Positions 13,342 to 26,390 of a stretch of 64,000 nucleotides of DNA are shown piece after piece (position 1 is the first letter of the stretch; each line of letters opens with the position of its first letter). Both the position numbers and the translations under genes were made by a program. The notes beneath the pieces were generated by a model that did no database searches, was not told the origin of the DNA, and saw only the letters and a list, made by a program, of their open reading frames with translations. This DNA is from Macrotrachela quadricornifera (Eukaryota > Rotifera > Eurotatoria > Philodinida > Philodinidae): positions 258 to 64,257 of the forward strand of contig JAJEKB010019116.1 of NCBI GenBank assembly GCA_022393335.1. Direction: 5' to 3'.

Positions 13342-14890
13342 TTAATATATTGCTTGACTGCAAATAAGACTCCATCACCAGATTTTCCTACTCGAGCGTT
13401 TCTGAAAATGTTGTAACCCATGAGAAAGAACGGACGTTCACTCTATAGAGTAGTTTAATCAACAGAGATGACGTCGTTTTTGGAAAATTTGGCTAGGAGT
13501 TCGTCTTTATGCCTTGTGATTGAATTTATGTTAAAATGACATAAATTAATTGTCGATGTTCCTTGTTTCTAAATCGTTGCTGTCGCAAGTCGATGTGTTC
13601 AGAGAACTGTTGAGGGAGCGAACTCTCTTAGTCGACTTCAATGAATCTTTTTGTTTCCGTGGTGATTTCGGTGATATTAATTTGGACGTAGCAGTTGGTT
13701 GAATTGACAATTCGATGGTTGAAATGTTCATATTAGCTGTTGTTACCCTTTGTTTTACTTTGTTATTGATGTGCTTAACAACTTGACTTTTTTCACAGGA
13801 ATCTGAGTCGGCGATTTTTAAGATATCTTCATGATTCTTATCCACGAAGCCGATTGACTTTTTGACTTTTGTTCTCGTCCTTTGCAACGCCAGGAATAAT
13901 CGAGTTGTTGTTTGTTCGATGACGTTTTCCATTTTGCTGCCTAGGACGTTGATAATTTCGTCGAAAAAGTTTTTCTACATGTGTTCTCGATGATATTGAC
14001 TGGTGCTTGGTAGTAGAGAAAATTCCTTGATGTCGTATATTGCTGGAGCTGATGTTATGGTCTTGTATGCTGTTGAGTATTGAATCATCATATTTCACAT
14101 TTTCTTCTCTTGTTCTTTATAATATGAACAGTCTGATGAAGTAGCTAAATAATTACCTTTACAGTTACAGCACTTTGGCACATCTTTTTTAGATTTGTAT
14201 TGTTTCATACGATGATTTTTACCACACCGAACACATATTTGAGTATTGATCTTGCAATACTTGGTTACGTAATTGTATTTCAAGCAGATGTGATACCTCA
14301 CAGGTTTCGTGTTTTGTGTTGCTGCTTCTGTTGTGAAGTGCATTGAGTCGATTTACAGGCCCGTATGTACGAATGTGTTTTGATTCAGAGAATCACTAAA
14401 TGTGACTTTGATGGTTCGAATAGGTGTCTTGCCATCTTTGCTAGTTAATCGGGTAACATCCGTTACATCGAGACTAACAATTTTACCAGCTTCTGTATTT
14501 CGATCAATTGGAATCTATAGGTCTACTCTCTTGATGAAGGCGACCTTTTCGATATCTTTAATTCTTTGAATTGATCGAGGAACATTAATCTTCGCTGTTG
14601 CTTGACCATTTGTAGCTAGTATTGCTGTCAGGTCAGTCAAAGTCTGGTTGAATGATCGGGCATCAGCTGCATATACTCTGAAGATACCAGCACGAGATAG
14701 CTGAATGTCAGAAATGTTTGTATCGGCAAGCTGTTGTTTGATAATATCATTTAACTACAGTTTATTTAGTTTCACTCCATCTATGTTCAATTTTGATGAG
14801 CTCACTACAGTCAATGATTTTTTTCTCTCTCATCCAGGATGATTGGTAATTGATATATTGTGTGGTGGATTGTTGAGGCTTTTGTTCCGC
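13342..14890 (-). pseudogene. Jockey/I-type LINE, gag-like ORF1 and endonuclease N-terminus
   Basis: Going down the minus strand, an ORF1 begins near 14.88 kb. At 14343-14095 it contains a Cys/His zinc-knuckle stretch: CLKYNYVTKYC, then CVRCGKNHR and CCNCKGNY, the repeated CCHC-type knuckles of LINE gag proteins that bind element RNA. A Lys/Ser/Thr-rich region follows to 13546. The end nearest the foldback (13480-13345) contains FLMGYNIFRNARVGKSGDG, the start of the endonuclease domain that resumes at 12309 beyond the insertion. In-frame stops, for example between the ORF1 blocks, show it is a pseudogene. Confidence 0.8.
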
Positions 14891-15239
14891 TTCTTTGGCT
14901 CAAACGCCACCCCCTGGTTTAGGAGGTATCGTCAATAACATTGAACAAAGAAACTTTCTTTTTAGAAAACCAAAAGAAAGAAAGGTTTTCCAAAAGAAAA
15001 GAAGAGAAAAGGTAAATGTAAAACCAAAAGATTCAAAGATTTCTTGAAAAGTTTAAGAAATATATAGAACGAAACAAAAGGATATTATTCCGACGAAAAG
15101 TACGAATGATCGCCAGCTAGTCGAAATAACGAATGAATTAGAATCTTAATCTCTAAAGCGAATGTGTTTGTTCGCAGGATATTAGTCCGAATCTGCAGTC
15201 AAGGATCCTAGTGCATTGTCTTGATTCACGTTATTTCGA
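14891..15239. other. Purine-rich spacer, no gene seen
   Basis: The first 130 bases are rich in aaagaaa and ggttttc runs with partial self-complementarity. No coding or RNA gene signal is recognised. Confidence 0.4.
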
Positions 15240-16400
15240 TAATAAGAAAACCCTTTAGATCCTGATATATTATAGAACAGGATTATCCTTAGCTTCTGCT
15301 GTATTATAAAATAGGGATAGGCTTAGACCCTGACGCACTATGAACTTAAGATACATCTAGTTTCTCATGTATTATAAAATACAATTACCGTTAACACCTG
15401 TGGTTCTAAAAAAACTGAAATACGCTTAGACTCTCATGCACTAAAGAATGGGGTTACCGTTAGCTCCTGCTATACTATAAAATTGAGATACCCTTAGAGC
15501 CTCTTGTTGTACATCATCGGAATACGCTTAGGATCACATGTACTATATAATACTGTAACGCTTGAGACCTCAAATATGGTGGATTGAGATACGCTTAACT
15601 CCTTACGAACTATATAATATGATTACGACTGGGTGATTATGTATTGTATAAAGACGTGTGCTTAAGCCGTCAAGTAGGATAGAGCGGCGGTACACTAGGG
15701 CCTTAAGTAATCCATAAAATGCGTAGTCTTGAGTCCTTATGTAGTGTAGAATAGTGGCATATTAAAGTCTTCAAATGAAGTCGAATGAGACGCTTTTAGC
15801 TTATCATGTACTCTCTAATTGAGATATCTTTAAACTATCATTTATTGTATAATAGACGTACCTTGAATTTCTCATATATCATAGGAAGAAATGCCTTTTG
15901 ACTCTCATGTAACAAATACACGTTTTATCCTTTGCACTCAAGTACCAGACAAGGCAGATATCCTTATTTGGTGAGGTTTGATTTTGTTCAACTCCTCACT
16001 GGTGCTCAAGTAATATGTTATATATAATTTTCTTTTGACTGAAAGGAGGGACATATTTAGATAAATGCATCCGATTGTTTGTGTCGTGATCAAAGAAAAA
16101 CAAACATCTCTGCATAAAATCTCGGCGCTGAAATTCGAAAAGACGTTCGATCGGTTATCAAGTTTTGAATATATATTTAGTTGGTATTGAGAGTTCGCAT
16201 GTTCTATATTGTCAGGATACTCATAGATCTTAAAGTCGGATATTATGTGTATAACTGTTGGTTTTCAAAGTTCTATGTTAAGTGTGTGCCCATAGGTTCT
16301 CAAGTCTAATAATTTAATGGACCTTATGACTCTTCGACTACTTTGCATGCTGCTACCCATTGGTCCTCAATTGCTAATTTGTGGAAGATGTTTTTCATAG
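15240..16400. repeat. Second block of the 35-40-bp satellite
   Basis: Repeating phrases tactataaaattgagatacc, cttagactctcatgtac and gggttaccgttagctcctgc match the satellite at 3.2-7.5 kb. Divergence is high and irregular. A segment with different sequence (about 15.98-16.2 kb) interrupts it. No gene is seen. Confidence 0.65.
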
Positions 16401-16439
16401 GTACATTATAATGGCACTGATTAGCGACGCGTTGAGAGT

Positions 16440-16479
16440 AGTGCGCCGAAGGAGCGACGGCGACCGACTAGCAGCTACT
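16440..16479 (+). mobile_element. Possible Helitron 3' terminus
   Basis: The sequence cgccg-aaggagcga-cggcg forms a short hairpin followed by accgactag. A hairpin a few bases before a terminal CTAG is the usual Helitron 3' end. The base after CTAG is c rather than the expected t, and no matching plus-strand Helitron body was traced to it. This call is tentative. Confidence 0.3.
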
Positions 16480-16489
16480 CTATTAGTGT

Positions 16490-17317
16490 AAGTTTAAAAT
16501 GCCTATTGAAGAGGTGTCTGGTAGGCGATTTCGCTATATGCTTCAGTAGTTTAATGTAATGACATAAATGAAAAGATATTGATCGTCGTGCAGAGAAATC
16601 GTTGTTGATAAGTGTGTACGATGTTTGTCTCTCTGTACTTTGTTTTTGAATTTAAATGGGCGAGACCCATACCAATGCTGGTAATGGTCGAATAAAAATT
16701 GAATGCCTCGTATATTACTAAAATTTTCATCGTAATTGCAGAGCAAAACGGAATTCTGTGAGACTATCTAAATAATAAGTATGGTTTAATAAAACTTTTT
16801 CTAACTATGAAAAGAATTCTCTCTCTGAATACGAAATGAAGCTTGTTTTATATATCTATCTAATTAATTACAGAATTAAAGTTTAAATTTGGAAACTGAT
16901 ATTGGTGCTTATATGTATTACCATTCGTAATTACCTTGCTAAAGTTAACCAACTTATACTTCTAACCCTTCGATCGAGGATTGAGTCGGTTGTAACAATG
17001 AGCGTTACTTGTTTTTCAAAGAAAGATTTAAATCGATAGGTGCTACAATTTCTAATTACACATACAAATCATAACTGAGTAATTCAAAATTTCAAGTAAG
17101 ATTCAACTACCACATTCATAATACGATCGAAAATATCAGAACAGATAAAAAAGGCTAAAATAAAAGATACTCAAAAATCAAGTGAACGGTATTGCAACAA
17201 TAAGCTCAATATTATAGAATCACTAGCGGAAGTACCCGATTTTGCCCGAGACGTCTTTTATTGGTCTTCAACATAAAGAAAAAATACTGAAAAAGACTGG
17301 AACTGACATACATTTTT
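16490..17317. other. AT-rich stretch without recognisable gene
   Basis: Only short, unrelated open frames are present. It lies immediately downstream of the minus-strand Helitron helicase and may be its untranslated tail. Confidence 0.4.
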
Positions 17318-19310
17318 TATTTCAAGCTATTTGATAGACAATGTTTTTAGTCTTCGCATCAGGAGCAAGCAGATACAAGTTCTTTCCAATCTCAACTTTT
17401 GGGTACGTCATGTAAAGTTGACCACGAGAAAAGCAAGGAGTTTCTTGATTGATACCAGCAGCTTTAAGAGACTGCCCTTGAGCTTTATTGCTGGACATAG
17501 CAAAGACAAGGTGCACTGGAAATTACAAGCGTTTGAATTCAAAGGACATATCGAAAGGAATGATGGGTAACCGTGGTATGAATACATCTTCATCATTTGC
17601 ACAGCCTGTAAGGATGATCGCCTAAAAAATATGAGGCATCAATCTTTTGATGCGCAGTCGTGTGCCATTGTATAGCCGACGTACATCCAGATTCTTCAAG
17701 AGTGTAATAGGAGAGTCGACTTTGAGCACGAGTTTGTGTGGGGGCATCCCAGGAGATTCGAGCGAGTTTGAAAAACTCGATTGGGTAATAAATTGTTTGA
17801 TCAACATCCACAACCGTGTCGACTGACTTGTAGGTTGTTGTATCTCCGGGCAGTTGTTGTTGAATCAGTGGATTGATGACGTTCACGCTGTCATTCGTTA
17901 GAGCGAAAATGGCACGTTTGGAAAGCCACTTGTGATCGTTGCAATAGATTTGGATGTTTGGGAACACATAGATTTTCAGGATGTCGATTGAATCCATCAC
18001 ATCACCGAAGTTTTCTGGAAGTTTGATGAGTGTGGTGGTTGAATCAGTTGGTGTTTTTCCATCACCAATATTGAGTAGCTGTTGAGCAAAACGTCCAGCA
18101 GATAAATCACGTTGTAAATGCACTCGCATGGTGATTGTGAATGCCATGTTTCGCATATATCTTCAAAGATGTGACGCTTTCAAGTAAACGTTGAGTTCAT
18201 CAGTCATGATTCCTCTTTGAATAACGGGTAAAGTTTGACGGAAATCACCGGCTAGAAGGACGAACACTCAGCCCATCAGTGCTTGATGGCCTCTAAGATC
18301 TAGAAGAGTTTGATCTAGAACTTCCAAGATATTTTTACGTGACATTGTGCATTCATCCCGCACAATCAGTACACACTCTTCCAAAATCTTGGCTTGCCCT
18401 CTATTTTCACTGATGTTGCACAGAAGAACGTCAGAATGTGACAGGTTAAGAGGTAGCTTTTAGGTGGAATGAGTACTGCGACCGCCGTGTAACAATGAGG
18501 TAGCTATTCTGGAAGAGACCAACGCAATGGGGATTTTTGATTGTTGTCGAATCTTCACCAAAGGTAAGTTAAGGACAAATACTTTTCCTGTTCCGCCCGG
18601 CGCATCGAGAAAAAATATTCCACAAACTTTCTAGTTTATCTGGTCCAAGAGGGTATTGTAAACAGATCTTTGACTTGCCATCAGAAGTGGTTCATTTTTC
18701 GACACGTATTTTTTCAACTGGTTCACATTGTAACTTGTTTCTCGAAGCATTTCTCTGTTTAATCGATTGTTGAGATATCTTTGAAGAGTAGGAAGGCCAA
18801 GCTGTTGAAGCTCTTCACCAGACATCTCCAGAGCTTTGTCTTCAATGTATATCAGTGCTTGATTGAACATATCGTCTGTGTAACTTAAATCTAGTCCAAA
18901 GTTCTGGCTGCGCACTAGCATGAAGATGTTTTCAGGCAGACTTTCCTTGTGAGTCTCCCATAATTGCTTCGGATTAGATGGTCTGCAAGTGGTCAACAAA
19001 ATAGTAAACAAATATCTTAATCGAGCGGATGACTGCGCCGTAGCAGTTTCGACCATAGTGGTATTCCAGTGTGTTTCATTTTCAAACAAGCCTTTAGGTT
19101 GATAAGCTTCACGAAATGTTGCACAGATCTAACCATTCACTAACCTAAGATATTTGAGCGAAGTAAGACCTCTTACAGTGTGAAGTGGAAATCGTAAGGA
19201 AAAGCATTCGAAATTATTTGGATGTAGAAAATAGATGCGACCAAAAGCGTCTGACGCTTTCACACCTTCCCTTCCTAGTACGGGAGTACCGCAAACTCGA
19301 CGCTTGAATA
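17318..19310 (-). pseudogene. Helitron Pif1-type helicase, C-terminal half (broken)
   Basis: Read on the minus strand, the pieces follow the order of a Helitron RepHel helicase domain. Near 19.3-19.1 kb is the segment with FGRIYFLHPNNFECF. At 19089-18631 comes the pre-helicase stretch ending near ASQRSVYNTLLDQI. Walker A appears as PGGTGKVF near 18.58-18.60 kb (Val where Thr is usual); the Walker B-like VRDECTMSRK and LLAGDFRQTLPVI follow; 18156-17593 contains TITMRVHLQ and RAIFALTNDSVNVIN. The final block, 17516-17322, carries SSNKAQGQSLKAAGI. In-frame stops and frame changes separate blocks. The helicase would unwind DNA during rolling-circle transposition. The Rep nuclease half is not adjacent. 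Confidence 0.9.
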
Positions 19311-19369
19311 CCTTTATCGAGGCATTCCGAGACTCACACTGAATATAGTGATATCTATTGCTCTTTACT

Positions 19370-20190
19370 TTCGACTAAGATTGTAAAGTCCTGTATAGAT
19401 TATTAAGATTTTATTTATTTAGAATTATTTGAATAATCATAGCAGAGTTAAAGCCAACTGACGAATGTCTTTTTGGAGACATGAAATCTGGATCTTGGCA
19501 TTCCGAGACTCACCCTCAAGATTGTTTTGAATATAGTATATTATATCTTATTAGAAGTATAAACTTCTATGATTAGATATAGTAGGAGAGTTTACTATAA
19601 CAACCTTTTAAATCACTAGCAATTGATATGATTCAATAAGCGTCTATCACAACGCATCTTGCTAGCTTCTGATTAATTTACATATTAATCTCATCTTCAA
19701 GATATTAACATAATCAGTATAAAATGGAAATTACGAAAGGCATTTTAGTGGCACAGAAGATATATTTTGATAGCTGTCTTAGTGATATAGAATCAATAGT
19801 TTGAGCCTTATGTTAGACATACAGAATTGCCTTTTTCAAATCTGTCTTATGAATATAGAAGCAATATTTCGTAAGCCGTAGTTGCTATACAGAACCTATA
19901 TTTTCAGAGCTGCCGTACAATATGATTAGCTGTATTTTGAGATTTGGGCCATGAATATAGGAGCAACAGTTCGAAAGCCCATTAGAATAATTTTAAAGCG
20001 ATATTTAATATGTATCTTAAATGTATAGAGGCGATAGTTAGAAAGCTGTGTGACGACCTAGAAATGATCTTTTGATAGATATCTCAACTACGTAAAAAGC
20101 TGCAGCTTCATATTATCTATGTCATGAATTAAAAATCGATATTTTGAGACCTGTCTTAGCGACGGAGAAGTAAGTTTCTAACAATAGATG
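19370..20190. repeat. Degenerate tandem repeat, about 70-100-bp spacing
   Basis: From about 19.75 kb the phrases gctgtcttagtgatatagaa, tctgtcttatgaatatagaa, gggccatgaatataggagc and gtatcttaaatgtatagagg recur, followed each time by a caatagtt-cgaaagcc type phrase. Spacing is irregular. The first part (19370-19750) shows nothing recognisable. No coding signal. Confidence 0.5.
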
Positions 20191-20195
20191 ATTGC

Positions 20196-20711
20196 ACACT
20201 CTAAAAAAACATGGAGCTTTACCGAACCCCCGAAAAAGGTTCGGCAGATCTGAAAAAGATTGGAAATATTTTGAAAGTTTGAAAAACCGAATAAAAAAAA
20301 TCTACAAAACCATTAAAGGATCTTCCCCTGGATACACGGAAAGATCCTTTTTGTCTCGAAACCTTTTAAAATTTCGTACAACCAAAAAATGGATTTGTAG
20401 GCATATACAAAACCTTCAAAGTTTCGTATTTAACCTTATTGTTTCGCAATGGGTTTTGTATAAACCCATTATATTTATTACGAAACTTTGAAGGTTTTGT
20501 ATATGCCCACAAATCCACTTTTTTGCTCTACGAAATTTCAAAATGTTTCGAGACAAAAAAAATTTTCTCGTGTATCCAGGGGAAGATCCTTTAAAGCTTT
20601 TGCAGATTTTTTTATTTATTTTTTCAAATGCTCAACATATTTCCAATCTTTTTCACGTCTGTCTAATCATTTTTGGGGGTTCGATAAAGCTCCTATTTTT
20701 TTTTAGAGTGT
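20196..20711. mobile_element. Foldback element, family D
   Basis: A 516-bp near-palindrome with arms of about 250 bp and termini acactctaaaaaaa. Matching inner phrases include ggatcttcccctggatacac against its complement and cgaaactttgaaggttttg against its complement. All open frames in it are palindrome artefacts. It abuts a LINE fragment on its right. Confidence 0.9.
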
Positions 20712-20737
20712 TCTTACTTCGAGACTGCAAGACTCCA

Positions 20738-21317
20738 TAGATGAATTTAAAAGTTGGCGTCAGTCATGGAAACTGAAGTTATAACCAATAAAAACAGAGT
20801 TGGACCACTTCAATATATACCCAAACGAAGAAGTACAAGCATCCAAGGGAAGTAAAAGTCGAAAACACATTCATTAAACCACTTGATTGTACAAGATACT
20901 TGGGGATAATTATTGACAAACGGTTAAATTGGCAAACACATCTCGGTCATATAGAAAGCAAGATTGTATCTCGAATCGATTTTCTTCAATATCTTTCGAG
21001 AACAGCATATGAATTCGATACCAAGACAATGATAAACATTTTCAAATTAATTGTACGAGCAGTTATGCTTTATGGCGAACCTGTTCTACCTACTGTTGAT
21101 AATAAAAAGTTGAACCAAATTTAGATCAGGCAAAATAAAGCACTCCCTGAGGTACTAAGTCTTCCCATATGTACATCAATCGATTACATACACAAGACCA
21201 GCAACGTCTGCAAAATTAAAGACTATACGACAGTATTAATGTGAAAAACAACACGAGCAGCCACAACAAACAACAAGACAATATCGAAGAATCATCTACG
21301 ATATATCTTAAACAAAA
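20738..21317 (+). pseudogene. 5'-truncated LINE RT C-terminus (jockey/I type)
   Basis: The plus strand encodes the post-RT region of a LINE ORF2: SWRQSWKLKL, then at 20900-21124 GIIIDKRLNWQTHLGHIESK and FKLIVRAVMLYGEPVL. This thumb-like C-terminal region is typical of jockey/I-type LINEs and probably belongs to the same type as the minus-strand element at 10.3-14.9 kb. Stops interrupt it and the N-terminal part is missing, as expected for a truncated insertion. Confidence 0.8.
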
Positions 21318-21321
21318 TTAA

Positions 21322-23322
21322 CCCTTCTACGGCGATTTGATTTTTTCAAGATTATAGCTTTAATATACAAATTTTTAGGCATGTCTCTACCCTCGATAAA
21401 TGTATTCATGGATATTTTCGATGTATGAGAAATATCCTAGTGACGAATCTGGATTTTTCCAATAAAATTTATCGGGTTGATTTGTTCTTGTTCGCTTTTC
21501 TTTTATGATACATATGATTTTTTTCGACTTGAAGATGGATGCATATATATGAATTCGTAGATCTTTATAATCAAGATAATGAGAATAAAATAAAGGTTAG
21601 CTTCTTAAAATTTGCAGGTTACATGCTATTCGAAGGAACAGATACAGAGGAAAGTGGCCACTCACAAAGTAATGTATGCAGTTTGGATGATGGGTTCTCC
21701 AAAATGCAATTCGAATCTACAAGTTCTAAAGAAATTACGGACGACTGTGATGATTATGTGAATTGTGAAGTCTCAGACGAAATAGAATCAGAGTGAATAG
21801 TAAATTTTCGGAAGATTATGGCACGATCGATGAAGCATCAGCAAAATTGCTAGATAGTGATATCAACCCTGTCGACTGTTATCGATATTTCATTACTGAT
21901 GAGATTACTAGTCTCATAGTTTATGAAACTAATCAGTACGCAGAGCAACATTTACAAACTCAGAAACTTACCAAACGATCAAAAAATCTTTAATGGCGGG
22001 CAAGTACTAATGAAGAAATAATCAAATTACTTAGAATTATTTTTTAAATGGGACTAGTACAAATACCACAAACAAATGATTACTGGAATAAAAGCAAGTT
22101 GTTTGGATCTGAAGTCATTCAAAATACGATGTCAAGAGATCGATTTGAATTACTTTTCAATGTTTTTTCTTTTTCAAACAACCGAGAAGAGCATGCAGAT
22201 CGGGACAGATTATTGAAGCTCAGGCCACTTTTAGATTTATGTATATCCAGCTTCAAGTCAGTTTGCGTGCCTGGCTTCGTTATTTCTATTGACGAAACAA
22301 TTCTACCATAGAAAGAAAGACTTTATTCGAACAATAAATTCCTGGAAATATGCACAAATATGGAATCAAGATATATAATCTGGCAGCAACTAACGGTTAC
22401 ACCTGGAATTTTCACGATTTGTACTAGTAAGTAGGATCCATCGGCTGATCTTGGACATACTCGAACTGCCGTACTCGATCTGGTAGATGGTCTTCTGAAA
22501 CGTCATCGAACTCTAATAGTTGACAACTTCTTTATAAGTATTTCTCTCATAGAAAGCTTATTGCAAAATGATATTTATCTTATTGGAACATTCAGAAGCA
22601 ATCACACTGGATCGAGACATGGAGTGGTCCAGAAAAAGCTCAGACATGGCGAAATTTATAGACTTCAAAGTAACAATGGTAGAAATCCAATTAAGTAGAA
22701 GGACAACTGTAATGTTTTGATGATATCCATAAAGCCATCGCATTCAACAATGTTGGTGGACAGTAGAAGATCCAAAAAGCCGATCAACGTATCATGAAAC
22801 CACTATTTGTTCTTGATTACAACAAAGAAAAACAAGATATAGATTTGTCTGACCAGTTATCAACATACTATACATGCCTTCGACGATCGAAAAAATAGTA
22901 TCACAAAGTAGCGTTTGAGATCATATTTGGAGTGTCAACAGTGAATGTTATTTCACTTTACAAAGAATAATATGGCGCAAACATTATAACGATGTTGCAA
23001 TTTCGCGACAGTCTACTGTAATCTTTAAGTCTTGATGTACCATTGAACAATTTGAAACATCATTCCAGAGAATGTTCAACCAGTTAAACAGAGCGTAAGC
23101 TCTCGAATCACAAGCTCGAAAAGATAGATGAATCTGATCACGATGTTCGAAAACGTTGTGCTAGCTGCTTTGCGAAAATCACAAAACAAAAATCAAAAGA
23201 AGTAAGTAATACAACAGTAAAGAAAGTAAAAAATTTTTGCGCAGATTGTGACAATTTTTTTTTCCTAGTTGTTTCAATCATTTTCTTTTAAAACTGGGGT
23301 GAGTTCCATCGCTGTGAAAACG
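21322..23322 (+). mobile_element. piggyBac element with decayed transposase
   Basis: TTAA flanks both ends (21318-21321; 23323-23326). The left end cccttctacggcgat and the right end, read backwards, gttttcacagcgatg are imperfect inverted repeats. Inside, an acidic N-terminal part (21539-21993) precedes the DDE transposase. Its signatures are MGLVQIPQTNDYWNKSKLFG, MSRDRFELLFNVFSFS, DRLLKLRPLLD and SIDETILP; further on come LIVDNFF and IGTFRSNHTG. A C-terminal Cys-rich zinc finger is recognisable near 23.15-23.27 kb (KRCASCFAK, FCADC). Multiple stops and at least one frame change show it cannot make a full transposase. The enzyme would cut and paste at TTAA. Confidence 0.92.
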
Positions 23323-23414
23323 TTAAATAAATCACCTCCCTCATACATCTAGTGTCAACATCGAGGCAGTGGATCATTGATACGTGAATCATTTTCTTGC
23401 AAAAAATTTTATAT

Positions 23415-24378
23415 CGTATTCATAAAGGATGGCCATATATGCTAACTCGATTCTTATAATTAATTTTTCTGTGTTGAGACGTGCGATTGAAAATTCATCT
23501 CTATGACAGAAATATGCAGTAAAACACACTCTACAAAATGGACTATGATCGATCTTTTCTGACTCATATAATAGCAAAGTTTTAAGCTTAGAAATATGCT
23601 TCGGAAATAAGAAAAATTCACCATGAACTTTTTTCATGCGGTGGTGCTCTCAGTAAAAGCTCTGTAACTCTGTCAAAATAGAAGAGTTTTTGATCGGATT
23701 TATTCTGGTATGATCAGAAATGATTGCTCTTTTCTACCTAACTGTAATATCAAACATCTATAACGTTTTCTATTTCGTGCTTGAGCATATTGTCGGAAAT
23801 CGACGTTTTTCATTTTTAAAACTTTATTCTCTAGCACGGCGTGTGCTCTAAAAAAATTCTGTCTACAGACTACGAGAAAGAGTACATTCAAAACTAGTAA
23901 ACACAAACTTAGCTCTTACATTTGCTACGCTTTTTCACCGAAATAGTACGAAGAGAAAATGTTCCAGTCAAAAGAATACAAAATGTGCAGAGTTTTCATT
24001 TTTTCCGCCTGTCATATCATTTGTTCAGTTTTCTTGATTGAAGTTCTGAGATAAAAATTGACGTATGACTTTGTAAAGAATTTTATGGCGCTCTTTTAAA
24101 AAAAAAATTTTTTCAAGGAGATCTAAAGAACATGAGTCCAAGCAAAAATACTGAGATCGAGTTCACGGTTAATTTTCTTTTCTTGTGAAGCATATTTCTA
24201 AGCTTATAACGTTCCTACTATATGAGTTAGAAAAGATCAATCATAGACGATTTTGTAGAGTGCATTTTACTGTATCTTTCTACCATAGAGACAAATTTTC
24301 AAGTGCACGTTTTAACATAGAAAAATTAATTATAAAAATCGAGTCAGCATAGCTGGGCCATCCTTTATATGACGAGTT
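23415..24378. mobile_element. Foldback element, family C
   Basis: Arms of roughly 200 bp read cataaaggatggcc..gctaactcgattcttataa on the left and the reverse complement of that on the right (24300-24375, with gagtcagcatagctgggcca). The centre is unrelated AT-rich DNA. Total length is about 960 bp. End positions are accurate to about 10 bp. Open frames inside are not supported as genes. Confidence 0.8.
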
Positions 24379-24385
24379 TGTATCA

Positions 24386-26390
24386 TCTACATATATAATG
24401 TTCAGTGTGTGTGTGTGTCTGTCTGTGTCAGATCAAAGGTCAAACGACAAAGGTAAAGGGTTGCTGTCGAGGGCAAACAACATTCTAGAGTTTTCATGAA
24501 CTACCTGACATGTTCATAGGTCATTAGTGAGACCATATGAATGAGCAATGGTCTCTAGGAGAACTTACTCGAAAATTCTAAGTTTGGCTAAAAGAGGGTA
24601 TAAATAGACGTAAACGATTTGGAATCAGATCATTTTCCAAATATCTGCTATGGCTGATGGATACGAACATTCTACTACTGAATGTGTATATGAAATAACG
24701 ATATAAGCAGCAAGTGTTCAAGACAATATTTTTGATATAGGCGATACTACTAAACAACTTGAAGTCAACGTATCACACAGGAAGCCTGAGGTGAAAACTC
24801 TTCAGAAATCCGAAAGAATCCGACAACAACGTGCATACGAAAATGAAGAGACCAAAAAGGAACGACTACAAAGAAATGCAGAAAGGCATCGATTACGATG
24901 TCTATAAGAATCAGAGTAACAAACGTAATAAACCTCGACAAAAGGATGCATTACGAACAAGACAGTAGCGAAAACAAGAGAACAATGACGAACGATGAGA
25001 GCGACAGTCGAGGAATACGTCACGCGAAAGACAATGGCGAAAACAAGAAATTGATGATGAACGATTTTGAAGGATGAGCAAAGAACGCATTACGATAGCG
25101 CCCCCATCGATAGACAGGCTATTCTTTACACAGCGCTGCACTACGCAATGAATTTCCTTGCGAAAGTTATCAAGGAAGAATGGATAATGTTTGACAACAC
25201 AGCAATGTTCTACACTTGACCAGTGAGTATGTCGCTGATAGGCAGAATGAATACAAGTAGTGTTGCTACCATGGATCTGTTAAACTTCCTGAACTTTTTC
25301 CATATCTAGACTAAATCAAAGCCCACTTACAAGAATCCTGCACTAAATCAAAATTTTTTCTTGAAAATATTCGAAGTCACAATAGTGCTCTGACATTTGC
25401 ATCGTTGGAAGCTTGAGTCGATATACCACAAGGATTTGGGTCCTATTGCTTTCGCATTCACAACCAAATCTACCACCGAGTCGGTCCACTCCATCCCGAA
25501 CCTGGTCATAGACCTCTATTTGCACATCTATACATTTTGAACTCATCTTTGGCATTAGAAGAGTGAATGTGAAATGTTACCAGTGGAAACTGTAGTGAAA
25601 CCACAATTAAGAAACTTAATGAGATCATAAAAAATGTTAATCCTTTTTCTGTTGCATACAAGATAATGTATCAAGTGGAGCAAGAAGAAATTGAACGGGT
25701 GAAAAAAAGACAAAAGACCACTGGCTCCACTTCGAATGATTTTCAATACTAATAATCGAATTTAGGATCGGCGACGGTACAATGTTGCACGAGCCAACGA
25801 AGTTGCCGCAGTTTTCTTAGATAATAATGAAGAATTTACAACACATCGACACATCACCAATCTACCCACGTGGAAAAGAACTTGAAATAATCTCAATCTT
25901 GCATGATCATTATGATTCGACGACCTATCCTCTTTAATTTCCTCGAGGAAATGAAGGATGACACCTAGAATTGAAAGAAACCTATTAATTACGAAATCGA
26001 AGAAGAGTGTCGATGCTTCAATTCTATAGCTATTGATTAGCTATTTGTCCAACATTCAGTTCTATCCATCATGCTGGAAAACTACTCCAACAGTTTACAG
26101 TCAACGCTTACGTGAAAACTAAACAAAATCGTCCAGTATTTCATCGACAAAAACAAGCAATTCTTCGAGTCGAACAATATAAATGTCTTATGGATTATTT
26201 AACAAATGAAGCCGAGATTATAGGATTAAAATCTGGACATGTCGTGATTCTTCCATCAAGTTTGCAAGGAAGTCCTAAAACAATGGAACAAAAATATCAA
26301 GACGCTATAGTCATCACTTTGCATATCGTCATAGAACATGAGAAAATTAATCTTTACAATGGACTTAAGGATATTTAGGAATGCCTATAC
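24386..26390 (+). pseudogene. Helitron 5' end and N-terminal RepHel region (broken)
   Basis: A Helitron-like 5' end, TCTACATATATAATGTTCAG, starts after an A at 24385; the same start recurs at 29796. Downstream on the plus strand, decoded pieces follow the order of Helitron transposases. A basic coiled stretch (SERIRQQRAYENEETKKER, 24.8 kb) is followed by LPELFPYL. At 25.36-25.57 kb come SHNSALTFASLEA, IPQGFGSYCFRIHNQIYHRV and GPLHPEPGHR, then ANEVAAVFLDNN and YPRGKELEI. The last block, 26112-26378, includes RVEQYKCLMDYL and VILPSSLQGSPK. These belong to the Helitron_like_N region that precedes the HUH nuclease. Many stops occur, and the nuclease and helicase are absent here. Confidence 0.9.

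Noticed and set aside
20192..20740. Overlapping ORFs in the 20.2-20.7-kb region
   Set aside because: They are translations of the two arms of a near-palindromic foldback element.
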